A stretch of 64,000 nucleotides of DNA from contig CAYLPJ010000033.1 in the NCBI GenBank assembly GCA_964385465.1, forward strand, positions 1 to 64,000, read 5' to 3'. Of this stretch, positions 9,119 to 17,038 are shown in pieces. The stretch is from CAYLPJ01 sp964385465 (GTDB lineage: Bacteria > Planctomycetota > Phycisphaerae > SM23-33). The position numbers and the translations under genes were made by a program. The first letter of the stretch is position 1. Every line of letters begins with the position of its first letter. The notes below the pieces were generated by a model. The model was given only the letters and a program-made list of their open reading frames with translations. It was not told the origin of the DNA and made no database searches.

Positions 9119-9564
9119 CACCAACATCGCTTCAAATGAGTCAACGAATCCGAGTGAAGGTTGCCACGGAATACAAGGGTATCTACAACTCGCTGAAGGG
9201 GATCGCTGTTGGTGATTTCCATGAGTTGTTCTTTATCTGCGTCTGCCTGGGAAAGCGATTTGGTCGCAAGGAGGCACTGAAGAAGTCAGGCGACACATTC
9301 TGGTCGAGCACGATTTTGCCGGATGAGTGGTATGCCTACTATGCGATCTACCTTGAAGAGCATGACATGAAGTTGTCGTCATTAGGGAGTGATGACGCGA
9401 TTCTGTCTCTTATGCAGGAGTACGCAAACGGTGGTATGGCCTACTTGCTTGAAGACTTCCTATGTGACTACACGAAACGCGATGCGTCTGGGGTATATGT
9501 AGTCGATCATGTAGATGGCCTGCCGAGGGAGTTGCTGATGAAGTTGGCCATGGATTGGAGTTGA
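9115..9564 (+). CDS. 149-aa protein, possibly related to Dnd system-associated small proteins
   Basis: Starts within the ATGA overlap with the DndD-like gene and ends seven bases before the radical SAM start. It is soluble and helical. A central stretch, DFHELFFICVCLGKRFGRKE followed by ALKKSG, faintly recalls the motif of the family called Dnd system-associated protein 4 (a helix, then LGxKxGxRxPLxxSG). This is recalled, not searched. No catalytic motif is visible. The tight coupling means it is probably a structural subunit of the ATPase complex (inference). Confidence 0.75.
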   Translation: MTPTSLQMSQRIRVKVATEYKGIYNSLKGIAVGDFHELFFICVCLGKRFGRKEALKKSGDTFWSSTILPDEWYAYYAIYLEEHDMKLSSLGSDDAILSLMQEYANGGMAYLLEDFLCDYTKRDASGVYVVDHVDGLPRELLMKLAMDWS

Positions 9565-9570
9565 GTAGCC

Positions 9571-10959
9571 TTGAGCCGTCATCCTCGGAACATCCTTCTT
9601 GTTGAGCCGGGCTACAAGAACAAGTACCCGCCGCTTGGCCTCATGAAAATCGCATCCTATCACCGGTTGCTGGGTGACAGCGTCACCTTTATCAAGGGCA
9701 CAAATGCTGAGCTTCGTGACAGAACCTGGGATCGTATATACATAACGACGTTGTTCTCGTTCTATTGGAATGAGACGATTCGTACTATCCGATACTATCG
9801 GCGGTCTGTGGCCCGTCCTGCCGATATGTATATAGGGGGGATTCTGGCCACATTGATGGAGGCCGAACTGAGACAGGAGCTATACCCCGCGGTGTCTGCC
9901 ACGATTATCCCAGGGCTTCTCGACCGTCCGGGGATGCTTGATGCGGGCTCCAACGTCATCGTCGAGGAACTCGTTCCTAACTACGCGATTTTGAGGGATG
10001 CAGCATATCAGTATAGAATGGCTGATGCATATTTGGGGTATGCGACGAGAGGGTGTGTGAAGAACTGTCCGTTTTGTGCGGTGCGAACGCTTGAGCCACA
10101 GCCAAGGTACAAGTGCCAGTACCACAGTTCTGTCCTAGAGCTGGTGCACTCTATTGACAGGCTCTACGGACCTAAACGCGACCTTCTGTTGCTCGACAAC
10201 AACATTCTTGCATCGCCGGATTATGATCGTATTGTTGGTGAAATCCTCGATGCTGGATTCGAACGAGGAGCGATGTTTGAGGGTAGGCAGAGACGGCTGG
10301 ACTTCAACCAAGGCATAGATGCACGGCTGGCTACTAAGACAAAGCTGAAGCGCTTAGCTGAGACTTGCATTAAGCCGATCAGATTTGCCTTTGACGATAT
10401 TCGCATGCGGAAGGCGTATGAGCGAGCAGTTAGGATGGCGTGTAACGAAGGGATGACGAAGCAGGCAACGTATGTCCTGTACAATTTTAGGGATACGCCA
10501 GAGAACTTTTACAGACGGTTGCGAATCAACATTGCCTTGAATGAGGAGCTTGATGCAAAGATATCGTCATTCCCAATGAAGTATATTCCGTTGACATCTC
10601 AGAATCGCACGTATGTAGGGGTACACTGGCACAAGAAGCTGATTCGAGGTGTTCAGTGTGTGCTGCTCGCTACGCGCGGGATGGTAAGTCCAAGACGGGA
10701 GTTCTTTGAGGCGGCGTTTGGTCGTGATACAGTAGAGTTTCGGGAAATCTGCATGATGCCGGAGCGTTACATCATCTTTCGGCGAGCTCATGATGATGTT
10801 GCTGCGGAATGGCGGTCCGCATACCATCGCCTTGGCAGTAGGCAGCACGCACGGCTGCTGGAGATACTTGCTGCTGGTCGGGTTCGGGAAGAGCGCGTGG
10901 AAGGGGAAAAGGGCCTCTTGGCGGAGGTGTTGCGTCACTACGTAGAACCAGAAGAATAG
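9571..10959 (+). CDS. Radical SAM protein with B12-binding-like N-terminal domain
   Basis: A 462-aa protein starting at TTG 9571, with GGATTGGAG just upstream. The N-terminal about 140 residues resemble the Rossmann domain of B12-binding radical SAM enzymes (YPPLGLMKIASY, 19-30), but the cobalamin-ligand motif DxHxxG is not seen. The radical SAM cluster motif is C162-x3-C166-x2-C169 (GCVKNCPFC). The core continues to about residue 340, followed by a C-terminal region of unknown role. Such enzymes use a 4Fe-4S cluster and S-adenosylmethionine to generate a radical for methylation, methylthiolation or rearrangement. As last gene of an apparent DNA-acting operon it may modify DNA, a nucleotide or a protein subunit; the substrate is unknown. 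It ends one base before the convergent HTH gene. Confidence 0.85.
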   Translation: MSRHPRNILLVEPGYKNKYPPLGLMKIASYHRLLGDSVTFIKGTNAELRDRTWDRIYITTLFSFYWNETIRTIRYYRRSVARPADMYIGGILATLMEAELRQELYPAVSATIIPGLLDRPGMLDAGSNVIVEELVPNYAILRDAAYQYRMADAYLGYATRGCVKNCPFCAVRTLEPQPRYKCQYHSSVLELVHSIDRLYGPKRDLLLLDNNILASPDYDRIVGEILDAGFERGAMFEGRQRRLDFNQGIDARLATKTKLKRLAETCIKPIRFAFDDIRMRKAYERAVRMACNEGMTKQATYVLYNFRDTPENFYRRLRINIALNEELDAKISSFPMKYIPLTSQNRTYVGVHWHKKLIRGVQCVLLATRGMVSPRREFFEAAFGRDTVEFREICMMPERYIIFRRAHDDVAAEWRSAYHRLGSRQHARLLEILAAGRVREERVEGEKGLLAEVLRHYVEPEE

Positions 10960-10960
10960 G

Positions 10961-11389
10961 TCAGAAGTCCGTAGAGTGTGACGGGCGAGGACCAGTTGAA
11001 GGGGTAGCCAGGTACGTCCAAGCCATGCGTTGTTCCTGCCAGTCCTTAATCCGAGTGATTGCACGAACGTCCCGTTCGGTGATCGGGTCGCGGCCCTCCA
11101 GCACGCGCGGGAGGTGCAGGATGGCCTCCTGAATGTCGGGGGCGAGGTGGAGCAGGTTCATGATCTGCGTCATGCGAGGCTGTGTGACGTGGGCGACGCG
11201 GGCCAGTTCGGACTGATCGGCAACCTGGCCGTCGCGGAGGAGTTCCTCGAAACGGATCGCGAGCGCCATCAGCTTTGACACGCGGGGGATACGGCCCTCC
11301 GGCTCGGTCGGTTCCGGCGGCGGACCTGGCCTAGCCACCTTGCGAGGGCCTTTTCTGACGAAGTGAATCTGCTTGGTGACGGTCGTCAT
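10961..11389 (-). CDS. ParB/KorB-like HTH protein, recombinase-associated
   Basis: A 142-aa protein with a central helix-turn-helix (about residues 58-90: SELARVAHVTQPRMTQIMNL followed by LHLAPDIQEAIL) resembling the ParB HTH (LA..GVS...V...L.L...I...I). The N-terminal 35 residues are basic and proline-rich. Its ATG overlaps the stop of the serine recombinase gene (ATGA), so it is cotranscribed with it and probably regulates the cassette or acts as an accessory DNA-binding factor (inference). Confidence 0.8.
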   Translation of the reverse strand: MTTVTKQIHFVRKGPRKVARPGPPPEPTEPEGRIPRVSKLMALAIRFEELLRDGQVADQSELARVAHVTQPRMTQIMNLLHLAPDIQEAILHLPRVLEGRDPITERDVRAITRIKDWQEQRMAWTYLATPSTGPRPSHSTDF

Positions 11390-12951
11390 GCGGCGTCCTC
11401 CAGCTTGCGGTCAATCAGCGAACGGATGCTCGTCGGCCTGAACGTGACCGACACCGTGCCCGCTTCGGCGTCGTACTCCACGGTCGAGATCAGCAACTTC
11501 AGCAGGCGGGCCTGCTCGCGAGGGATCAGGTTCTTCCAGAACTCGTCGAAGTCAGCGAAGGCGGCGCGGGCGTCTTCCGGCGTCACCGTCTGGGCTTCGA
11601 GTTCGGCAACCCGCGCCTCGATGCCGGGCATGCGCTGGTCCGCCACCGTGAGGCGTTCGTGCAGTTCGGCGATGCGACCGGTCACGTCGGTGCTGGTCCG
11701 GCCGCTGGTCGCGAGTTGTTGTAGTTCCTCGTGGTGCCTGGCCCGTTCGCGACATAGGGCGTCGCGTTCTCGCTTGGCCTCGGCCAGTTCGGTCTCGATG
11801 GTGGCGTGGGCGTCAGCCAGCACCTGAGCCAGAAGCGCCTCGTCCTTGCCCAGGCCACGCACTTCCTCGACGACCACGCGCTCCATCTCACCGGCCGGCA
11901 CACAACCGACGGGGCAGACGTCGTGGCCGTTCTTGATGGCATGCGTGCATCGGTAGTAGCGGTTGAAATGCCGCTTGCTCTTGCCGCTGAACGTGTGGGA
12001 CATGGCGGTTCCGCAACACTTGCAGCGCAGCAGCCCCCGCAGCAAGGCCCCGTACTTGTTGCGGACCTCCAACCCGCCGGTTCGGCGGTTATAGTCGAAC
12101 TGCTCCTGGACTTTGTCGAACACGTCCTGCTCGATGATCGCCTCGTGCTCACCGGGGTGCAGTTCGTCCTTGTAGACCATCTTGCCGACGTAGAGCGGGT
12201 TCTTCAGCAAGGTGCGCAGGGCGCATTTGTCGAAAGCTCGCCCGCCCATCTCCCGGCCTTTCTTTGTGACGTATCGCTTGTTGAGCCAGCGTCGCTTGGC
12301 CAGTTCCTTCACCACACTCAGCAGCGATGCCTCCTGGAGGTACATCCGGAAGATCTCGCGGACGCGGGTGGCCTCCTTGGCGTTGACCAGCAGGCGGGGA
12401 CTCGGGCCGCTGCGGTCCACGTCGTAGCCCAGCACCGGGATGCCGCCGGTCCATTTGCCTTTGCGGGCCTGGGCGGCGAGTTTGTCGCGGATGCGCTCGC
12501 CGATGATCTCCCGCTCGAACTGGGCGAAGCTCAGCAGGATGTTCAGCGTCAGCCGGCCCATCGAGTGGGTCGTGTTGAACTGCTGCGTGACGGAGACGAA
12601 CGAGACGCCGTGGTTGTCGAACGTCTCCATGATGCGGGCGAAGTCCAGCAGCGACCGGCTCAGGCGGTCGACCTTGTAGACGATCACGCAGTCCACCTTG
12701 CCACGCTCGATGTCCCGGAGCAGCCGATCGAGGGCCGGGCGCTCCATGCTGCCGCCGGAGTAGCCACCGTCGTCGTAGTGGTCGGGCATCGCCTCCCAGC
12801 CCTCGGCCTTCTGGCTGGCGATGTACGCCTCGGCGGCGTCGCGTTGGGCGTGGAGGCTGTTGTACTCCTGGTCCAGGCCCTCTTCGCTGGACTTGCGGGT
12901 GTAGATGGCGCAGCGGATCGTCGCCTTGGCCGTCTTGGTCTTGGCGCTCAT
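11386..12951 (-). CDS. Large serine recombinase (resolvase/invertase family)
   Basis: A 521-aa site-specific recombinase. The N-terminal resolvase domain has the catalytic Y17-x-R19-x-S21 motif (AIYTRKSSEEG), then DGGYSGGSMERPAL, KVDRLSRS and the E-helix (LLSFAQFEREIIGERIRDK). A recombinase domain follows (about 165-300), then a zinc ribbon (LRCKCCGTAMSH ... YYRCTHAIKNGHDVCP), a coiled coil (about 375-450), and a C-terminal tail. It catalyses integration and excision between att sites by double-strand cleavage. It is flanked and overlapped by DUF2924 and HTH genes, a recurrent recombinase cassette. No att core can be identified from the sequence alone. Confidence 0.95.
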   Translation of the reverse strand: MSAKTKTAKATIRCAIYTRKSSEEGLDQEYNSLHAQRDAAEAYIASQKAEGWEAMPDHYDDGGYSGGSMERPALDRLLRDIERGKVDCVIVYKVDRLSRSLLDFARIMETFDNHGVSFVSVTQQFNTTHSMGRLTLNILLSFAQFEREIIGERIRDKLAAQARKGKWTGGIPVLGYDVDRSGPSPRLLVNAKEATRVREIFRMYLQEASLLSVVKELAKRRWLNKRYVTKKGREMGGRAFDKCALRTLLKNPLYVGKMVYKDELHPGEHEAIIEQDVFDKVQEQFDYNRRTGGLEVRNKYGALLRGLLRCKCCGTAMSHTFSGKSKRHFNRYYRCTHAIKNGHDVCPVGCVPAGEMERVVVEEVRGLGKDEALLAQVLADAHATIETELAEAKRERDALCRERARHHEELQQLATSGRTSTDVTGRIAELHERLTVADQRMPGIEARVAELEAQTVTPEDARAAFADFDEFWKNLIPREQARLLKLLISTVEYDAEAGTVSVTFRPTSIRSLIDRKLEDAA

Positions 12952-13457
12952 CGCTGCACCCCCAGCCGGAAGAACCGGAACCCGTTGATGTGGGTGCGGG
13001 TGATCCGCTTGGCGACGGCCGATAGCGTGCGGTATCGCTTGCCTTCGTAATCGAAGCCGCTGCCGTCGGCCAGATAGACCACGCGGTGCTTGCGGCCCTT
13101 GTACTCGCGGACGAGGGCCGAGCCTGGCGTGGGCAGGCGCGGGTCGTCGGGGAGGTCAGGGCCGGTCGGTGCTGGGCGGGTGACGGTGGCCGACTGGCCT
13201 TCCTGCGGCGGGCAGACCATGGTCTTCGGGGCCATGACGCGCACCTCGGCGTCGTCGGCCAGTTCGGCCGCACGCTTGCGGGCGCGTTCGGACAGGTCGC
13301 CCTCGGCGTTGGCCTGGATGCGCCAGGCGATCTTGCGGATGAGGTAGGCCCGGTGGCGGGTCCGGCAGGGCTGGCCGTGCAGTTCGGCATAGCGTTCGGC
13401 CAGGTCGCCCGTGGTCATCCGGTCCAGGGCGGCGATTTCGGCTGCGATGTCAGTCAT
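12948..13457 (-). CDS. DUF2924 family protein
   Basis: A 169-aa protein. The N-terminus (AAEIAALDRMTTGDLAERYA) and the core (RKHRVVYLADGSGFDYEGKR then YRTLSAVAKRITRTHINGFR) match the DUF2924 pattern commonly found next to large serine recombinases. Function is unknown; it is basic and may bind DNA. The stop overlaps the recombinase start by four bases, indicating translational coupling. Confidence 0.85.
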   Translation of the reverse strand: MTDIAAEIAALDRMTTGDLAERYAELHGQPCRTRHRAYLIRKIAWRIQANAEGDLSERARKRAAELADDAEVRVMAPKTMVCPPQEGQSATVTRPAPTGPDLPDDPRLPTPGSALVREYKGRKHRVVYLADGSGFDYEGKRYRTLSAVAKRITRTHINGFRFFRLGVQR

Positions 13458-13499
13458 TGCATGCGGCTCCTTTCGTCAAGATTTCCGAGACGCGGCCCG

Positions 13500-13709
13500 T
13501 TAACCGCCGGGTCGCGGAGCCACACTGAGCCTCGTTTCCGCCGGAAGCTCAAGGCCGGTTTCTGACCCTTTCGAGACTGTTTTTTCGGGCGATGATGCGG
13601 CCGATTCGGCCGCCCTGAGACGCCGCAGCAGGCCGTTGGCGAGGATGGCCGCCACCTCGCGGCGGCGCTCCTCGGCGGTCATGGTTTCGGGATCGGTTTG
13701 CGAGATCAT
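13500..13709 (-). CDS. Small protein heading the recombinase operon
   Basis: 69 aa, starting MISQTDPETMTAEERRREVA, with GGGAG upstream of the ATG. The MTAEERRREVAAILA type of sequence recurs at the head of DUF2924-recombinase cassettes. It lies 42 bases upstream of the DUF2924 gene on the same strand. No function is assigned. Confidence 0.6.
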   Translation of the reverse strand: MISQTDPETMTAEERRREVAAILANGLLRRLRAAESAASSPEKTVSKGSETGLELPAETRLSVAPRPGG

Positions 13710-13842
13710 GGCAAGGCTCCCAAGGGCAGATTCGTTGTGCCTACATTGGTTACCTATGCCGTGCGGCGAGGGCCTGCTCGCGCGTCATAACCCGATGCGT
13801 CGGATTTGTCGTGCGAACCGCCCGGAGGTCGCCATTGCCTCT

Positions 13843-14078
13843 TAACCAGAGCCTACAGGTTCTCTCCTCGGGACAGAGACTTTGGGCCGAGACGGGCGAG
13901 TCAAGGGCCGGGAGGAATGCTCGGGTTATCTGGCGTGGCAAGCCGGAGAGACCGGCCGAGGGAGGCGGGGATCGTAACCCGTTGGCGGACAGTGCGTAAA
14001 AAAGGCACACGCCGCCGAGTTCTCTCGACGGCGTGTGCCGTTAACCAGTGGGCCGTTGGGGTTTGCAACGGCCCGAGT
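13843..14078. repeat. Left copy of a ~235-bp diverged direct repeat
   Basis: It begins TAACCAGAGCCTAC and shares with 17039-17275 an ordered series of blocks: GTTCTCTC, a CAGAGACTTT block, GGCCGAGA, CGGTTATCT-like, CCGAGTTCTCTCGACGG and a final GGTTTGCA hairpin. The two copies differ at many positions, but paired changes keep both hairpins intact. The copies bracket the DUF2325/winged-helix gene pair. Confidence 0.75.
13998..14039 (-). terminator. Intrinsic terminator (left repeat copy)
   Basis: Minus-strand hairpin with a perfect 11-bp outer stem (GGCACACGCCG at 14004-14014 with CGGCGTGTGCC at 14029-14039) and an inner CGAG/CTCG extension, followed on the minus strand by six Ts (complement of A 13998-14003). 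It lies downstream of the winged-helix gene ending at 14258. Confidence 0.75.
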
Positions 14079-14257
14079 AATAGCCGATTCTCGATGCAAC
14101 CCGTCTTCAGCTTGCGCGACGACGTGGAAATCACAATCTTTGTTGGAGCCAAAGGTTACGTGAAGCGGTGTGACCCGCAGGTTATGACTCTGGTTATGAG
14201 ATTATTCCTGTCTTTGAATCCCGACCGAAGGGGAGGAAGCCACGCCTTGTGTGGTTA

Positions 14258-15181
14258 TCAGAGCTTGGACAGCAGCAACTTGAGGTCCTGAACGGTGGCT
14301 GGGTCGGCCGATGGTTCGGATTCGATGCTGGCCGTGGCTTCGTCGGTGGCTTCGCGAATCACGCCGGTGATAACCGGTCCGTCGGCTGGCAGCGACTTGG
14401 CGCTGGCCTTTTCTAGCGACCTCAACAGCTTGATGCAGGCGTCGTAGAATCGCTGCCAGTTCAGCAGCACGATCCTTGGCGGGCGAAGGCCGAGCAGCGA
14501 TTCCCACGCGGCCGTGCTCTTCAGACGTGCAAACCCATGCTCAACCGTGAGCACGTCGGCTGACTCCCAACGCTGGGCTACCTTGGAGATATTGCGGTAC
14601 GACTGGCCCGACCACGCGGCCACGCTGCGCAGCTTCGCGCTGCCGTGGTTGGCCAGCAGGTACACGAGGATGAAATGCCGGGCGTCATTGCCCAGTAAAT
14701 CGCGAGCGCGAAGGATCACGGCGGCATTGGTTCTCTCGGCCTTGCCGGGTTGCTGTCGGAATTCCGCCTTCTCCCTGGCCTGTTTTTCGAGGTCGGTGCA
14801 GAACGCCTTGATCTCATCCACGGACTTCTGGCCGTAGCAAGGAGTCTTTGGCGGCTTGGGGGGCTTACGCCATTGCTTGTCCAGCGCATGCCAGATCAAC
14901 TCTCGCGGATCATTCACGCCTTGGGTGAACTTGCGGATGCGGGGAACCAGAAGGGCCTGGCTGTTCTCGGACCACCAGGCGAGCGCCTGCTCCTTGAGAC
15001 GCGGCTGCGTGGGGAAGAACTCCAGCGAGCACCAGAGCAATGCTTCGGGGTCGATGGCTTCCTCGGCGCGCGCCGGCTGCCCGGCACTGAGCGGAACACC
15101 CAACGTCCGCCACTGGCTGTGGAGCAGGTCCAGCAGCCAATCCCGGATGCGATGCTCAGACGTAGTGAGGGGGGCATTCAT
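14258..15181 (-). CDS. Winged-helix protein of unknown function
   Basis: A 307-aa protein (start MNAPLTTSEHRIRD; a longer frame to 15364 overlaps the upstream gene and is rejected). Residues about 44-72 (IDPEALLWCSLEFFPTQPRL) and a winged-helix segment at about 165-222 (HFILVYLLANHGSAKLRSVA, then NISKVAQRW) resemble regulators or antitoxins of the nucleotidyltransferase-associated type. That likeness is from memory and tentative. It is transcribed 20 bases downstream of the DUF2325 gene with only a weak ribosome-binding site, so it is probably cotranscribed. Confidence 0.75.
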   Translation of the reverse strand: MNAPLTTSEHRIRDWLLDLLHSQWRTLGVPLSAGQPARAEEAIDPEALLWCSLEFFPTQPRLKEQALAWWSENSQALLVPRIRKFTQGVNDPRELIWHALDKQWRKPPKPPKTPCYGQKSVDEIKAFCTDLEKQAREKAEFRQQPGKAERTNAAVILRARDLLGNDARHFILVYLLANHGSAKLRSVAAWSGQSYRNISKVAQRWESADVLTVEHGFARLKSTAAWESLLGLRPPRIVLLNWQRFYDACIKLLRSLEKASAKSLPADGPVITGVIREATDEATASIESEPSADPATVQDLKLLLSKL

Positions 15182-15201
15182 CACACTAGCTCTGGGATAG
15201 G

Positions 15202-16725
15202 CTATCGAAGCCTTTCGCTGCATTGCTGCAGGACCTGATGGGCGATCTGGTTGGGGTTGTACCCTCCCGGAAGGCGAAGCAACGGCTTGCTGTACTTGTC
15301 GCAGTACTGCTGCAGATCTGCATAGGAATGGCTCGACCAGCGGATCATCAGGATAACGAGACACACTTCCGGATCAGCGACGGCGGGCTCGAAGGTGCTC
15401 ACTGATTCGTGCTCGTCCGACCGGACCCAGTTCACTTCCTTCAGATCGAAGGCCTGCTGGATTGCGCGCTGAGCCGCAGGTCGGCGCTGCCCCCCGACAA
15501 TCGTCACCTTCCTTCCCTTGAGCAGTTCCGCGACCTGCACGATGTCCTCATTCCGTTCACGATCCGACGAGGATTCCGGCTTCTCTGTCTGACTGGCCAG
15601 ATACCGGTCGATCTCGCGGAGGATGAGCGAGAATTCGGGGGGCATGCTGATGTCCGGCAACTGCTCAACAGTTGGAAGAAGAAGCTCCCTGAGCTCGGCA
15701 GAACTCGGAGGAAGACCATCGCGAACCAAGTCACTCGCAGCTTCGATAATCTGCTTGGAATCACGATCGACCCCGTCACCTCGCGTCAGCCGATTCGCGT
15801 GGTACCGTATCTTGCCGAACAGGTTTCGCCTCTTCTTGTGGGCGGCGCGACGGCTTTCCAGTCGGCTATCCAAGGCGTCAATCCGGTCGGACAGATCAGG
15901 CCAGTCTGACGGATCCGCCGTGTCGGTAACTTTCATGAAATTGGAGACGTAGATCTGGAGGCGGTAAGTCGTTCCCCGCAGCCAGCCATGCAACGCCTGC
16001 TGGTCCTTGTCCTCATCCCACTCCGCTGCCGATACCGCCGTGCGGGTCATGCACTGGGCCTCGGCCAGCAGATTGAGGGCCTCTTCGAACTCTCCGGTGT
16101 TCTCGCCGAGTTCATTGGACACGGATCGAATGAGGGAAATCGCTTCGGCCAGAACCTCGAAGCAGTTGGCCAAGTCTTCCATTCTGGTCGGATCAGAGGG
16201 AGATGGGCCACTTGGATGGGACATCCACAGGAAGGTCTCCGCTTCTTTGCCTTTCTGGATGACCTCTCGGTCCTTCGGCTCAATCTCAAGCTCGTAGGAC
16301 GCCCCGGCCTCCAATCGCTGGCGTCGCGTAGCTGCCCAACGAGACGCTTCAGCTTTCACCCGACAGCGTTTCTCAACGGCGGCCAGGTCGACTGGTTCGG
16401 CGGCAGGCGTCTCCTCGTACCGAACCGGTTCCTCGGACGGCGCAACCGATCGCCCCAGCGTCAGAGCAGGAAGCAGTTCGCCCACCGACGGCCTCATTGG
16501 GGCGGGCGCTTCCTCTGCAGCCGAGACTGCCTGCTCAACGATTGCTGTGTCATCGGGCTCAGCAACTGCCTCCGTTTCGGTCGGTACCTCCGAAGGCTCG
16601 TCCAGCCGCTGGATAATGTGCTTGGATATGCGTACCAGATCCTCCCGAAGCCGAGGGTCCCGAGCAGACAGAAGGAGAAGGCTTTCGAGGATACGCACAA
16701 CACTTTCGGAGAGGGCTGCATCCAT
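15202..16725 (-). CDS. DUF2325 domain protein with long helical N-terminal region
   Basis: 507 aa. Residues 1-55 and about 120-400 are helical and charged with a low-complexity acidic linker (about 45-110). The C-terminal about 95 residues (GRKVTIVGGQRRPAAQRAIQ ... LVILMIRWSSHSYADLQQYC ... PLLRLPGGYNPNQ) match DUF2325: a Rossmann-like start VGG and the conserved SH. The function of DUF2325 is unknown. It forms a two-gene unit with the winged-helix gene, inside the repeat-bracketed segment next to the tRNA. Confidence 0.78.
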   Translation of the reverse strand: MDAALSESVVRILESLLLLSARDPRLREDLVRISKHIIQRLDEPSEVPTETEAVAEPDDTAIVEQAVSAAEEAPAPMRPSVGELLPALTLGRSVAPSEEPVRYEETPAAEPVDLAAVEKRCRVKAEASRWAATRRQRLEAGASYELEIEPKDREVIQKGKEAETFLWMSHPSGPSPSDPTRMEDLANCFEVLAEAISLIRSVSNELGENTGEFEEALNLLAEAQCMTRTAVSAAEWDEDKDQQALHGWLRGTTYRLQIYVSNFMKVTDTADPSDWPDLSDRIDALDSRLESRRAAHKKRRNLFGKIRYHANRLTRGDGVDRDSKQIIEAASDLVRDGLPPSSAELRELLLPTVEQLPDISMPPEFSLILREIDRYLASQTEKPESSSDRERNEDIVQVAELLKGRKVTIVGGQRRPAAQRAIQQAFDLKEVNWVRSDEHESVSTFEPAVADPEVCLVILMIRWSSHSYADLQQYCDKYSKPLLRLPGGYNPNQIAHQVLQQCSERLR

Positions 16726-16853
16726 CGTTGGCTCCCTGTGTGAAGGACCAGCATGAACGTCCTTTTCGGGGCCGCAGGCAAAGGTCTGCGGTCACCCCGT
16801 CGCGGCGATCCTATCACGGTCTCTGCTCTGCCGGCAAGAGAAATAGAACCGTG

Positions 16854-16923
16854 AGTTCCATAAGATGGAACTTCCACGACCATTTCTGTCTCTGTTCGGG
16901 TCTCTACCTCATAAACAGAGACC
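16854..16923. promoter_or_regulatory. Cluster of operator-like inverted repeats upstream of the DUF2325 gene
   Basis: AGTTCCAT-AAG-ATGGAACT (16854-16872) is an 8-bp perfect inverted repeat. GTCTCTGTT (16888-16896) pairs with AACAGAGAC (16914-16922), and GGTCTCT (16899-16905) pairs with AGAGACC (16917-16923). They lie 130-200 bases upstream of the DUF2325 start. The ACAGAGAC word also recurs in both repeat copies. Confidence 0.45.
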
Positions 16924-17038
16924 TCTCCCGGGAAACGACCGGTGAGACGAGTGATGTTGGAAGCGTGAACGTAAGTGCCTTCTTGGCAGTCTGATATGGA
17001 TTCGTCGTCTGGACCTCTCTTCGGTCCATCCTCCCTCA

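Larger units (their letters stand above)
13710..14257. other. Gene-free stretch with repeat and hairpins
   Basis: No convincing gene. It holds the left repeat copy, the terminator, and a second hairpin (GGGCCGTTG/CAACGGCCC, about 14050-14073). Open frames here on both strands have arginine/serine-rich nonsense composition and no plausible start. It ends just before the stop of the minus-strand winged-helix gene. Confidence 0.6.

Noticed and set aside
1616..10959. Complete Dnd phosphorothioation system
   Set aside because: No DndC, DndA or DndB sequence is present in this interval and the 149-aa protein lacks an obvious DndE pattern, so only a Dnd-like label is justified.
9571..10959. Prokaryotic viperin
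   Set aside because: Has a B12-like N-terminal domain and a CX3CX2C context GCVKNCPFC unlike viperin, and is about 100 residues longer.
13750..14291. Small plus- and minus-strand ORFs over the left repeat
   Set aside because: The repeat sequence changes by paired stem substitutions, not by codon-conserving ones, so it is structured non-coding DNA.
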